Shown here: piece by piece, positions 7,697 through 18,500 of the stretch
How positions within the stretch are numbered: position 1 is the stretch's first letter
Layout: each line of letters opens with the position of its first letter
IMG/VR virus record: IMGVR_UViG_3300005577_000804
Coordinates: 1 to 29,221 of that record
Reading direction: 5' to 3' (one strand)
Length of the DNA stretch: 29,221 nucleotides
DNA from: a virus
Position numbers and translations under genes: made by a program
Notes under the pieces: model-generated
What the model was told of the DNA's origin: nothing
Databases searched by the model: none
What the model saw: the letters and a program-made list of their open reading frames with translations, nothing else

Positions 7697-8314
7697 ATGG
7701 GCGGAGCTGTTGGTTATGATTTATGGTTTCCAAAGACGTGCGATACAAAATTTGTTGTGCGGAATATTGCCCGTGGAAATAAAACGGTAAGAGTTTGGAA
7801 TTATCCTATATTAAATGGAAAAACTCGTGATTTAATGACTATTCCGGCTATAAGTGAAGCTGATATTAGAAATGGTTTATTAAAGGGTGAATTAGGAATT
7901 AAATTTAAAACTAGAGAATTAGTGGTAGTGGAAAGTAATATAGATTTAATTCAATTTGATCCATGTCAGAAGGAATTTTTAGAATCTATTGGAATAACGG
8001 TTGGATTATCAGCTGGAGGTGATGGAAGTTTGCCTGTAAATTTCAAACAAAACATTTCATTAATTGGGGCTAGAGATGGAAATAATAGAATTTTTAAAGT
8101 TCCCAGTCCTGATAAATTTATAAATGGAATATTTCAGAACAATGAATTTCGTATTTTAGTTAGACATAATGGTAAAGGTTTAGAAGAAAATATAGATTAC
8201 ATTGTAGCGGAGAGTGGTGGAAGTGGAACGGGTTATGACACAATAATATTAACAAATATGTCTCCACCACCTAGAAGTAGATTATTATGTGATTATGTAG
8301 TTCAAATTGGATAA
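7697..8314 (+). CDS. probable virion structural protein
   Basis: This 205-residue beta-rich protein has an RBS-like TGAGG at 7686-7690 before its ATG. The N-terminal part (about 1-100) is unassigned. The C-terminal part, from DGNNRIFKVP (about 126) through the (E/D)NIDYIV strand and the final LLCDYV strand, matches the pattern common in phage tail and baseplate proteins in which an 'ARDGxNxxFxxP ... DY ... L ... DY' module repeats. This is recognition of a widespread virion fold rather than a precise family. It lies three bases before the next gene, with which it is probably co-translated. Confidence 0.65.
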   Translation: MGGAVGYDLWFPKTCDTKFVVRNIARGNKTVRVWNYPILNGKTRDLMTIPAISEADIRNGLLKGELGIKFKTRELVVVESNIDLIQFDPCQKEFLESIGITVGLSAGGDGSLPVNFKQNISLIGARDGNNRIFKVPSPDKFINGIFQNNEFRILVRHNGKGLEENIDYIVAESGGSGTGYDTIILTNMSPPPRSRLLCDYVVQIG

Positions 8315-8317
8315 ATA

Positions 8318-9436
8318 ATGGCAGTAATAGATAATAGATTAGATCCGGCATTAGATATAGCGGGTTCATTAAATCAACAAGAAAATTTAGTAAAAAATGA
8401 AGAGCCGTTACAATATGGCTCTAGAATTCCTGGTCAAATAGGATTTACTGCATCAATAATAAATTCAGGAGTGGTAACAATTTCTGGATTAAGTGGGATG
8501 ACTGATCAAAGTGTTGGAAGATTTTTGACATTATTTGGAGCGACTAATTCAAATAATAATGGAACTTTTTTAATTACATTATTTAATAGTCCAACTAGTG
8601 TAGATATAAAAAATGATAATGCTGTAAATGATTTAAATAATGGTCATATAAATTGGATAGAGAGAAAGTCATATTCATTAGAGGATGATTTAAATTATAT
8701 TAGGACAGATAGAGCTGATATTAAAGGTGTTGGATATTCGGCAGATGTACCTACTTATTTTAGATGTGATGATTCTGTTACTCCTATACCGGCAAATTTA
8801 GCTAATATTGCGGGACATACTACAGATGCTAAGTCATTAGTTAATAGTAGAAAATATGAAAGAGCAATGCCTATAACTGGGCAAAGTTATATACGATTAG
8901 CAGGGACATTGGGAGAATTTCCTTATGCAAATTTGGTTAATAGATTAGGTATACCAATTCATGATGGATTTGATTCGAGTAATGATTATGCGTGTTATTG
9001 TGATATTATAAGTCAAGATACTGGAGCTGGGTTTAATGTTTTATCTGGATCGCATAGTGGGGAAAAAATATTTGGATTTTCTAGGAAAGGAAGTACGGGG
9101 GTAGATGGAACAAGTTTTGAAGTTGAATTAAGATCGATGAAGGATGGATATTCATTTAGTCAATCTTCAATATATTTATGGGAACCTACGCAACCTAATG
9201 TAGTTGATGTATATTTTCCTTATAGAGAATGTTTTGCAGATATGGATGAATCTGCATTAAGATTTACTGTAGTACATGGAGTAACGGCTGGAGGTATATC
9301 AGTTAAGCCTACAGCGATTGGACAAATTTTATATTCAGTTGAAAGTGATAATTTAATATTTACAGTAGAGCAACCAATTGTTAATGATGAAAGTTTAATA
9401 ATGGTAAATGATGATGATGTTATATTGGTAATGTAG
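8318..9436 (+). CDS. probable tail/virion structural protein
   Basis: This 372-residue protein begins three bases after the preceding TAA. An N-terminal linker (1-40) is followed by a beta-rich segment (about 40-115) with the phrases VVTISGLSGMT and NNGTFLIT, which resemble small beta-sandwich insert domains of phage structural proteins. The middle (about 125-320) carries several Cys, Tyr and Asp residues without a catalytic pattern, and the C-terminus ends in an acidic strand (MVNDDDVILVM). No membrane segment. Its place directly upstream of the first giant fibre suggests a tail or baseplate component that may connect to the fibre, which is inference. Confidence 0.6.
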   Translation: MAVIDNRLDPALDIAGSLNQQENLVKNEEPLQYGSRIPGQIGFTASIINSGVVTISGLSGMTDQSVGRFLTLFGATNSNNNGTFLITLFNSPTSVDIKNDNAVNDLNNGHINWIERKSYSLEDDLNYIRTDRADIKGVGYSADVPTYFRCDDSVTPIPANLANIAGHTTDAKSLVNSRKYERAMPITGQSYIRLAGTLGEFPYANLVNRLGIPIHDGFDSSNDYACYCDIISQDTGAGFNVLSGSHSGEKIFGFSRKGSTGVDGTSFEVELRSMKDGYSFSQSSIYLWEPTQPNVVDVYFPYRECFADMDESALRFTVVHGVTAGGISVKPTAIGQILYSVESDNLIFTVEQPIVNDESLIMVNDDDVILVM

Positions 9437-9443
9437 TTTTTAA

Positions 9444-9451
9444 TATAAATA
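9444..9451 (+). promoter_or_regulatory. TATAAATA late-promoter-like element
   Basis: The octamer TATAAATA, identical to the T4 late-promoter -10 consensus, lies in the 67-base gap before the first fibre gene. The fibre RBS TTGGAGC at about 9493-9499 follows. In sequence this AT-rich the octamer can occur by chance. Confidence 0.25.
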
Positions 9452-9503
9452 TCAATATTATAGCATTATTCTGAACTGCTAAAAATTATATCTTTGGAGC
9501 ACA

Positions 9504-12500
9504 ATGGTTAGCGCTAGGCATAAAAATCAAACGATAGATCAGGGCATACATTCCATTGTAGCTTATTATTACGCTGATTCTACAGAGCGTTTAGCGACTT
9601 CAGGATTTAGAGCTTATGATTTATATAAATTAGCTATTGATTTAAATGATAATACTTTTTGGATTATTACAAATATTGATGGTTTTGGAAATGCAACTTG
9701 GCAAAATTTAGTAGCTTCAACAGGTGGGGCAGTAGGTGGAGATTTAAGTGGAGCTTTACCAAATCCATCTGTAGTAGATCTAACAATTTCGGGGCAGCAG
9801 CAAGGTTCTATATTATATTATAATGGAACAAATTGGGTAGTATTAAATCCTGGTACTGATGGATATGTATTAACTACTCATGATGTTGGAAATAATCCTA
9901 CCTGGACGGCTGCTAGTGGTGGAGGTGGTGGAGCAAATTTAGCAAATACGGCTCCTGTTGATGTTACTAAAGCGGCAGCATCTGTAGGCACTTCATTATT
10001 TGCGGCTAGAGCAGATCATAAACATAATATATTAACTGATGTACCTATTTCTATTGGTCCAGTTAATTCAGAAGGTGTATCGACTGCATTAGCAAGAGCT
10101 GATCATAAACATGCAGTTACAGATTTGGCAATTCCTGGACAAACTCAGGGTGACATTATATTTTTTAATGGTACAAATTGGGTTAAGTTAGCAATTGGTT
10201 CAGATGGATATGTATTAACGGCGCATGGACCTGGAACAAATCCTGAGTGGGACAAACCTGCAACTCCTGGACCGTCTGGAATATTTGCTGGAGCGCAATT
10301 AGCAACAACTGGAAATGTTACTTTTGCAAATTCTAATGGTATTTCTTTTGGAATGAGTAATTTTAATCAAATTACTGCTAGTTATACAGTTCCTTCTACA
10401 GCTGGATTGATTTCAAATATAAATGTAAGTGCTGGGACTACATCAAATAATTTATCCGCATTAACATTTAGCAATTCAAACGGGTTAAGTTTTGGATTAA
10501 ATGGTTCAGTTATTACAGGATCGTATACAGTTCCTACACAGACGAATTTTGTATTTTCAAATTCAAATGGATTAAGTTTTGGAACTAATGGGTCTACAGT
10601 AACGGGTAGTTATACAGTTCCAAATGTTCCTGTACAAACTAATCAAACTGAGGGATTTTATGCAATTGGAAATACAGTAGGACAATCTTCGAGTTCAACA
10701 TTTGATGCTCGAACTTTATCTATTTCTGGTGCAGGTATTGCTTCTGTTGGATATTCAGGAAATGCATTAATAGTTTCAGTTCCTGCAGGGCTGGCTAATA
10801 TTAATATAAGTGCAGGTACTACGTCAAATAATCTTTCAGCTCTTACATTTAGTAATTCAAATGGTTTAAGTTTTGGATTAAACGGTTCTGTAGTTACCGG
10901 GTCATATACTGTACCTACGCAAAGTAATCAAACTGAAGGAATGTATGCGATAGGTAATACAGCTGGACAGAGTTCTAGTTCTACGTTTGATGCTAGGACG
11001 ATGAGTGTATCTGGAGCTGGAAATATTTCTGTAGGTTATTCTGGAAATGCTTTAGTTATTTCTGGATCACAATCAGCGCAAACTCAAAATGTAGTTGTAC
11101 CATCTGCTGGAACTCAATCTGCAACTTCTGGTACAGTAATATTTAGTAATTCCAATGGTATTAGTTTTGGGATGAGTAATTCTAGTGTTATTACTGCGAG
11201 TTATACAGTTCCTTCTACGGCTGGATTATTATCAAATGTTAATGTAAGTGCAGGAACTACTTCAAATAATTTAAGTGCTTTTGTATTTAGTAATTCTAAT
11301 AATGTATCTTTCGGATTAAATGGAAGTACTATTACAGCTACAGTTACAACTCCGGCTCAAACAAATCAAAGTATAGGATTATATGCTCTAGGTAATACTA
11401 CCCAAAATAGTTCTACTACTTTAGACGCACGTAGTTTATCGTTTAATGGTTTAGGTATCATTACGGCTGGTTATTCTAATGGTTCTATTCAATTATCAGC
11501 TACGCAATCAGTTCAGACTCAAAATGTAGTTGCTCCCTCTGCTGGAACTCAGACAGCTACATCGGGAACTGTAATATTCAGTAATTCTAACGGTATTTCT
11601 TTCGGTATGAGTAATTCTAGTGTTATTACTGCTAGTTATACGGTACCAACTCAAACTGCTCAGACTGTAGGATTATATGCATTAGGAAATACAACCCAAA
11701 ATAGTTCAACTACTTTGGATGCTAGGACTTTATCTTTTAATGGATTAGGTGCTGCTACTGTAGGTTATTCAAACGGATCAATTCAGATCTCAGTTCCTAC
11801 ACAAACAGCTCAAACCCAGAGTAATATTCAAGCTATTTATGACGGCGCAAATTCAATAAGTACGGGAACAATTCGTTTCTCAAATTCAAATGGTTTAAGT
11901 TTTGGAATAAATGGTCAGACTATAACTGGATCTTATACAGTTCCTTCAACGGCTGGATTAATTTCTGCAATAAATGTATCAGCAGGGACTACATCTAATA
12001 ATCTTTCAGCTGTAACTTTTAGTAACTCTAATGGTTTAAGTTTTGGATTAAATGGATCGATTATAACTGGGTCATATACAGTTCCTACTCAAAGTAATCA
12101 AACAGAGGGAAGATATGCAGTAGGTAATACTACTGGGCAAAGTTCTAGTTCTACATTTGACGCTAGGACAATGAGTGTATCAGGTGCTGGAAATATTTCT
12201 GTAGGTTATTCTGGTGGTAATCTTGTAATTTCAGGAACAGCTCCGAGTGGATCACTTAATTTTTCTGCAGGTACAACATCAAATAATTTAACTGCATTAA
12301 CATTTAGTAATTCAAATGGAGTTTCTTTTGGATTAAATGGGTCAGTGGTAACAGGATCAGTTGCCGCCCAAAGCAATCAGACGGCCGGATTCTATGCAGT
12401 TGGTAATACTACAGGTCAATCTTCAAGTTCTACATTTGATGTAAGAACATTAAGCTTGTCTGGAGCTGGTATCGCATCTGTAGGTTATTCAGGAAATAAT

Positions 12501-15500
12501 ATTATAATTAATGTACCTGCAGCTGGAGCAAGTGTTAATTTCTCTGCCGGCACTACTTCTGGTAATTTAAATGCTGTAACTTTTTCAAATTCAAATGGTA
12601 TAAGTTTTGGATTAAATAATGGTGTTATTACCGCCACTGTAACTCCTGGAGCTGCGGCGGGTATAGCGGCTATTCAAGGTGGAACACAAACAGCAACATC
12701 TGGAACTGTAATATTTAGTAATTCAAATGGTATATCTTTTGGATTATCAAATTCTAGTATAATGACCGCTAGTTATACAGTACCCACTCAAACTGCACAA
12801 ACTGTAGGACTTTATGCCTTAGGTAATACTACTCAAAATAGTTCTACTACATTAGATGCCAGAACTTTAAGTTTTAATGGTTTAGGTGCCGCTACAGTAG
12901 GTTATTCTAATGGGTCTATTCAGATTTCTGTTCCTACACAGACCGCACAAACTCAGAGTAATATTCAGGCTATTTATGATGGTGCTAATTCAATAAGTAC
13001 TGGAACAATTAGATATTCAAATTCAAATGGTGTATCTTTTGGAATTAACGGACAAACTTTAACTGCATCTGTAGCTGCTCAAACTGCGCAGACGGTAGGA
13101 TTATATGCTTTAGGTAATACTACGCAAAATTCCAGCACAACTTTAGATGCTAGAACATTATCATTTAATGGTTTAGGAGCAGCAACTGTAGGATATTCAA
13201 ATGGATCAATTCAAATTTCAGTTCCTAATGCATTAACCAATGTAAATATTTCCGCTGGCACTACATCGAATAATTTAACTAATTTTGTATTTTCAAATTC
13301 AAATAATGTATCTTTCGGATTAAACGGAAGTACTATTACAGCTACGGTAACTACTCCAGCTCAAACCGCTCAGACCATTGGACTTTATGCTTTAGGAAAT
13401 ACTACTCAGAATAGCTCTACTACTTTAGATGCTCGTACTTTAAGTTTCAATGGTTTGGGTATTATCACTGCTGGTTATTCTAATGGATCTATTCAATTAT
13501 CTGCAACTCAATCTGCGCAGACTCAGAACGTAGTCGTACCTTCTGCTGGTACTCAAACAGCAACTTCTGGAACTGTAGTATTTAGCAATTCTAATGGCAT
13601 TTCTTTTGGTATGAGTAATTCTAGTGTTATTACCGCTAGCTATACAGTACCAACTCAAACTGCGCAAACTATAGGTCTTTATGCAATTGGAAATACCACT
13701 CAGAATAGTTCAACTACATTAGACGCAAGAACATTAAGCTTCAATGGTTTGGGAGCTGCAACGGTTGGGTATTCTAATGGATCAATTCAGGTTTCCGTTC
13801 CCACACAAACGGCTCAAACTCAAAGCAATATTCAGGCTATTTATGATGGTGCAAATTCTATTAGTACGGGAACTATTAGATATTCGAATGCTAATGGTGT
13901 TTCATTCGGTATTAATGGTCAAACTTTAACTGGGTCTGTAGCTGCTCAGACAAATCAAACAATTGGGCTTTATGCAATTGGAAATACTACACAGAATTCT
14001 AGTACTACCTTAGATGCTCGTACATTATCTTTTAATGGATTAGGGGCTGCAACAGTTGGATATTCTAATGGATCGATCCAAATTTCAGTTCCTAATGCAT
14101 TAACTAATATAAATATTTCTGCTGGTACAACGAGTAATAATTTAACTAATTTTGTATTTTCAAATTCCAATAACGTATCTTTCGGATTAAATGGAAGTAC
14201 TGTTACAGCTACAGTTACTACTCCAGCTCAAACAAATCAAACAATCGGGCTTTATGCAGTTGGTAATACTACTCAAAATTCCAGTACAACTTTAGATGCT
14301 AGAACTTTGTCTTTTAATGGTTTAGGTATTATTACTGCTGGATATTCTAATGGGTCAGTGCAAATTTCAGCCACTCAATCTGCACAAACTCAAAATGTAG
14401 TTGTACCGTCTGCTGGAACTCAATCTGCAACTTCTGGTACAGTAATATTTAGTAATTCCAATGGTATTAGTTTTGGAATGAGCAATAGTTCTGTAATTAC
14501 TGCTAGTTATACAGTTCCTTCTACTGCCGGTTTAATTTCAGCAATAAATGTTTCTGCAGGCACTACATCTAATAATCTTTCGGCTATTACATTTAGTAAT
14601 TCAAATGGTTTAAGTTTTGGATTAAATGGGTCTGTAGTAACCGGTTCTTACACTGTCCCAACTCAAACAAATCAGACAATTGGATTATACGCTGTTGGAA
14701 ATACTACTCAAAATAGTTCAACTACTTTAGATGCGCGGACATTAAGTTTTGATGGTTTAGGTGCTGCAAGTGTAGGTTATTCAAATGGGTCAGTTCAAAT
14801 TTCTGTACCAGTTCAGTCAGCTCAAAGTCAAAGTAATATTCAGGCTATTTATGACGGTGTAAATTCTATTAGTACTGGAACAATTAGATTTTCAAATGCT
14901 AATGGAGTTTCTTTTGGGGTTAATGGTCAAACTTTAACTGGATCTGTAGCAGCTCAATCTAGAGTTCAAGTTTCACATTTAATGTTTCCTGAAAATCCTT
15001 GGCAAACAAATTATCCAATATCAAATGCAAGTTTTTCATTACAACATTTTAATCCTAAAGTTGATATTCTGGCAACTCAAGCCAATTTATTGATGGCATT
15101 AACAGGAAATACTGATTCTACTGGAGCATTTACTGTAAGTTTAGGTATATATACAATGGCAGGTTCAGTTATGTCATTAGCTTCTTCAAATTCTAGGGTA
15201 ATAACTTGGACTTCTGGATCTCAAACAACTAATTCAAGTGTTTATGGAGGTATTTCTGGAACAAGGTATAGAACTGTAGGATTAAATTGGTCAATATCTG
15301 CTGGCGATTATGTATTAGGTATGTGGTTTAGAACTACAAATAATGGAACTTGGAATGCATTTGGTGTTCAAGGTCCTACTATCGTTGGTGGATTAGATGG
15401 AAATGAAACAAATCATTACTTAAATGGATATTCTACTAGTTCCTATTCAACTGCTATGATTGGAAGCGTAAATGTTACAAATACAAATTATGTTAGAACT

Positions 15501-15551
15501 GGTGGTAATGCATTTCAGCAACCTGGCATAATTTTCTTAGGTAGCTATTAA
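9504..15551 (+). CDS. giant repetitive tail fibre protein 1
   Basis: This 2015-residue protein is an extended, probably trimeric, host-recognition fibre. The N-terminal 250 residues look like the virion-attachment part: GDLSGALPNPSVVDLTI near 76-92, two copies of a 'GxxLYYNGTNWVxL...DGYVLTTH' unit, and two ADHKH motifs at 170-174 and 199-203, whose HxH pairs are known metal sites in some phage fibres. A Gly run at about 140 may be a hinge. Residues about 268-1819 are a long shaft of alternating beta repeats: a 'FSNSNGxSFGxNGS' unit and a 'GLYALGNTTQNSSTTLDAR' unit; I count 13 of the latter including variants. Residues about 1820-2015 form a unique, non-repetitive, Trp/Tyr-rich tip that is the likely receptor-binding domain. 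No enzymatic motif is seen. The RBS is TTGGAG. Confidence 0.85.
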   Translation: MVSARHKNQTIDQGIHSIVAYYYADSTERLATSGFRAYDLYKLAIDLNDNTFWIITNIDGFGNATWQNLVASTGGAVGGDLSGALPNPSVVDLTISGQQQGSILYYNGTNWVVLNPGTDGYVLTTHDVGNNPTWTAASGGGGGANLANTAPVDVTKAAASVGTSLFAARADHKHNILTDVPISIGPVNSEGVSTALARADHKHAVTDLAIPGQTQGDIIFFNGTNWVKLAIGSDGYVLTAHGPGTNPEWDKPATPGPSGIFAGAQLATTGNVTFANSNGISFGMSNFNQITASYTVPSTAGLISNINVSAGTTSNNLSALTFSNSNGLSFGLNGSVITGSYTVPTQTNFVFSNSNGLSFGTNGSTVTGSYTVPNVPVQTNQTEGFYAIGNTVGQSSSSTFDARTLSISGAGIASVGYSGNALIVSVPAGLANINISAGTTSNNLSALTFSNSNGLSFGLNGSVVTGSYTVPTQSNQTEGMYAIGNTAGQSSSSTFDARTMSVSGAGNISVGYSGNALVISGSQSAQTQNVVVPSAGTQSATSGTVIFSNSNGISFGMSNSSVITASYTVPSTAGLLSNVNVSAGTTSNNLSAFVFSNSNNVSFGLNGSTITATVTTPAQTNQSIGLYALGNTTQNSSTTLDARSLSFNGLGIITAGYSNGSIQLSATQSVQTQNVVAPSAGTQTATSGTVIFSNSNGISFGMSNSSVITASYTVPTQTAQTVGLYALGNTTQNSSTTLDARTLSFNGLGAATVGYSNGSIQISVPTQTAQTQSNIQAIYDGANSISTGTIRFSNSNGLSFGINGQTITGSYTVPSTAGLISAINVSAGTTSNNLSAVTFSNSNGLSFGLNGSIITGSYTVPTQSNQTEGRYAVGNTTGQSSSSTFDARTMSVSGAGNISVGYSGGNLVISGTAPSGSLNFSAGTTSNNLTALTFSNSNGVSFGLNGSVVTGSVAAQSNQTAGFYAVGNTTGQSSSSTFDVRTLSLSGAGIASVGYSGNNIIINVPAAGASVNFSAGTTSGNLNAVTFSNSNGISFGLNNGVITATVTPGAAAGIAAIQGGTQTATSGTVIFSNSNGISFGLSNSSIMTASYTVPTQTAQTVGLYALGNTTQNSSTTLDARTLSFNGLGAATVGYSNGSIQISVPTQTAQTQSNIQAIYDGANSISTGTIRYSNSNGVSFGINGQTLTASVAAQTAQTVGLYALGNTTQNSSTTLDARTLSFNGLGAATVGYSNGSIQISVPNALTNVNISAGTTSNNLTNFVFSNSNNVSFGLNGSTITATVTTPAQTAQTIGLYALGNTTQNSSTTLDARTLSFNGLGIITAGYSNGSIQLSATQSAQTQNVVVPSAGTQTATSGTVVFSNSNGISFGMSNSSVITASYTVPTQTAQTIGLYAIGNTTQNSSTTLDARTLSFNGLGAATVGYSNGSIQVSVPTQTAQTQSNIQAIYDGANSISTGTIRYSNANGVSFGINGQTLTGSVAAQTNQTIGLYAIGNTTQNSSTTLDARTLSFNGLGAATVGYSNGSIQISVPNALTNINISAGTTSNNLTNFVFSNSNNVSFGLNGSTVTATVTTPAQTNQTIGLYAVGNTTQNSSTTLDARTLSFNGLGIITAGYSNGSVQISATQSAQTQNVVVPSAGTQSATSGTVIFSNSNGISFGMSNSSVITASYTVPSTAGLISAINVSAGTTSNNLSAITFSNSNGLSFGLNGSVVTGSYTVPTQTNQTIGLYAVGNTTQNSSTTLDARTLSFDGLGAASVGYSNGSVQISVPVQSAQSQSNIQAIYDGVNSISTGTIRFSNANGVSFGVNGQTLTGSVAAQSRVQVSHLMFPENPWQTNYPISNASFSLQHFNPKVDILATQANLLMALTGNTDSTGAFTVSLGIYTMAGSVMSLASSNSRVITWTSGSQTTNSSVYGGISGTRYRTVGLNWSISAGDYVLGMWFRTTNNGTWNAFGVQGPTIVGGLDGNETNHYLNGYSTSSYSTAMIGSVNVTNTNYVRTGGNAFQQPGIIFLGSY
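10308..14951 (+). repeat. protein-level tandem repeats of fibre 1 shaft
   Basis: About 4.6 kb encodes alternating modules, one built on FSNSNG(I/L/V)SFG and the other on (G)LYA(L/I/V)GNTTQNSS or YA(I/V)GNTxGQSSSST. The amino-acid repeats are nearly identical, while the DNA differs mostly at third codon positions, with a few patches of exact DNA identity. Confidence 0.85.
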
Positions 15552-15583
15552 CTAATATTATGATATTTAAAGGGAATATATAA

Positions 15584-18500
15584 ATGGCTGAAAATTTTCA
15601 AGATAATATAAGTTATGGCGGATCAACCTTAGCGGTGAGCGGAGATGCTGTTGCTATAGGATCAACAAATGCCGGAGCAAAAAGTGTTATTTTTAATAAT
15701 ACCGGGTCACAAGGGCATTTAGCGTGGCAACCTACAGCTAATCGAACAATTAATTTACCTGATTCTGGTGGTACTCTCCAATTAACTGGTCAAGCGCCTG
15801 GTGCTCTTGCGGCTGGTACCCAAACTGCTACTTCAGGAACTATAGTATTTAGTAATTCTAATGGTCTTACTTTTGGTATGAGTAATTCCAGTGTAGTCAC
15901 GGCAAGTTATACAGTTCCTTCTACAGCTGGTTTAATCTCTAATATTAACGTTTCCGCCGGTACTACTTCCAATAATCTTTCTGCTCTTACATTTAGTAAT
16001 TCGAATGGTCTAAGTTTTGGATTAAATGGTTCTACTATCACTGGATCATACACAGTTCCAAACGTTCCTGCCCAAACTAATCAAACTGTAGGATTATATG
16101 CTCTAGGTAATACTACACAAAACAGCTCTACTACTTTAGATGCTAGAACTTTGTCATTTAATGGTTTGGGAGCAGCAACTGTAGGATATTCTAATGGATC
16201 GATTCAGGTTTCAGTCCCTGTACAATCAGCACAAACACAAAATGTAATTCAAGCAATATCAGGTGGTACTAGTAGTCAAAGCTCAGGTACTATTGTTTTT
16301 GGAAATTCTAACGGTATTACTTTCGGATTATCAAATGGAACAATTACTGCAACAGTAAACCCTGGAGCTGCAGCAGGTTTAGCAGCAGCACAAGCCGGTA
16401 CTCAAACTGCTACTTCTGGTACGTTAGTATTTAGTAACTCAAACGGTATTTCTTTCGGTATGAGCAATTCTAGCGTTGTTACAGCTAGCTATACTGTACC
16501 TTCTACCGCTGGATTAATTTCAAATATTAATGTTAGTGCAGGTACTACTTCTAATAATCTTTCAGCTGTAACTTTTAGTAACTCTAATGGTTTAGCTTTC
16601 GGATTAAATGGATCGGTTGTAACTGGTTCATATACAGTTCCTACCCAAACTGCTCAGACTATTGGTTTATATGCTTTAGGTAATACTACACAAAACTCTA
16701 GTACAACTTTAGACGCAAGAACATTAAGTTTTAACGGATTAGGTATTATTACAGCTGGATATTCTAACGGCTCTATTCAATTATCAGCTACCCAATCTGC
16801 TCAAACACAAAATGTAGTTGTTCCTTCTGCCGGAACTCAAACTGCTACATCAGGCACTGTAGTATTCAGTAATTCTAACGGTATTTCTTTCGGTATGAGT
16901 AATTCTAGCGTTGTTACAGCTAGCTATACAGTTCCAACACAAACAAATCAAAGTGTAGGCCTTTATGCATTAGGAAATACTACACAGAATAGCTCAACTA
17001 CTTTAGATGCGCGAAGTTTATCTTTTAATGGTTTAGGTATTATTACGGCTGGTTATTCTAACGGATCAATTCAAATTTCAGCCACTCAATCAGCTTATCA
17101 ATTTAGTAACTCAAATAACGTAAGTTTTGGTACAAATGGTTCAACTGTTACTGCTACTGCTACTTTTGCTCAAACTAACCAAACTGTAGGATTATATGCT
17201 TTAGGTAATACTACTCAAAATTCTAGTACTACATTAGACGCTAGAACATTATCTTTTAACGGATTAGGTGCTGCTACAGTCGGTTACTCTAATGGATCAA
17301 TTCAGATTTCAGTACCTACTCAAACTGCTCAAACTCAGAGTAATATTCAAGCAATTTATGATGGAGCAAATTCTATTAGTACCGGAACAATTCGTTTTTC
17401 AAATTCTAATGGAGTTTCTTTCGGAGTTAATGGTCAAACATTAACAGCATCAGTAGCAGCTCAAACAAATCAATCAATCGGCGTTTATGCTGTAAGTAAT
17501 ACTACACAAAGTAGTTCAGGTACCTTAGATGCTCGTTCTTTATCTTTTCAAGGGGCAGGTATAGCTTCTGTTGGTTATACAAATGGATCGGTTGTTATTT
17601 CTGTACCTTCAGGTGGTGCAGGTTCAGTTAATATTTCGGCCGGTACTACTTCAAATAATTTAACTAACTTTGTGTTTTCAAATTCCAATAACGTATCTTT
17701 CGGATTAAATGGATCTACTGTTACCGCTACTGTAACTACTCCTGCACAAACAGCTCAAACTGTCGGTCTTTATGCTTTGGGCAATACTACTCAAAATAGT
17801 TCAACTACTTTGGATGCTCGCACTCTAAGTTTTAATGGGTTGGGTGCAGCTACTGTAGGATATTCTAATGGATCAATTCAAATTTCTGTACCAGTTCAAT
17901 CAGCACAGACTCAAAGCAATATTCAGGCTATTTATGATGGTGCTAATTCAATAAGTACTGGCACAATACAATTTGCCAATGCTAATGGTGTTTCATTTAG
18001 TATTAACGGTCAAACAATAAGTGGTTCAGTTGCAGCTCAAACAAATCAAACTATAGGAATTTATGCTACTTCGAATACTACTGGAGCTTCAAGTTCTAGT
18101 ACTTATGATGCAAGAAGTATAACATTTCAAGGGGCAGGTATAGCTTCAGTTGGTCATTCAAATGGGTCTGTAATTATCAGCGTTCCTTCAGGTGGTGGAG
18201 CTGGTGATGGCGTTAATATATTAGCAGCTGGTACTCAAACCGCTAATACAACCGGAACTGTATTATTTAGCAATTCAAATGGTATTTCTTTTGGTATGAG
18301 TAATAGTTCCATAATTACAGCAAGTTATACAGTTCCTACTCAGACTGCTCAAACTATTGGACTTTATGCCTTAGGTAATACTACACAAAATAGTTCTACT
18401 ACTTTAGATGCACGAACTTTATCTTTTAACGGTTTAGGTATCATTACTGCTGGATATTCTAATGGTTCAATTCAGTTATCTGCTACTCAATCTGCTCAGA

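Noticed and set aside
14961-15551. Diversity-generating retroelement target in the fibre tip
   Set aside because: No reverse transcriptase, no template copy of the tip and no C-type-lectin-like ending are visible.
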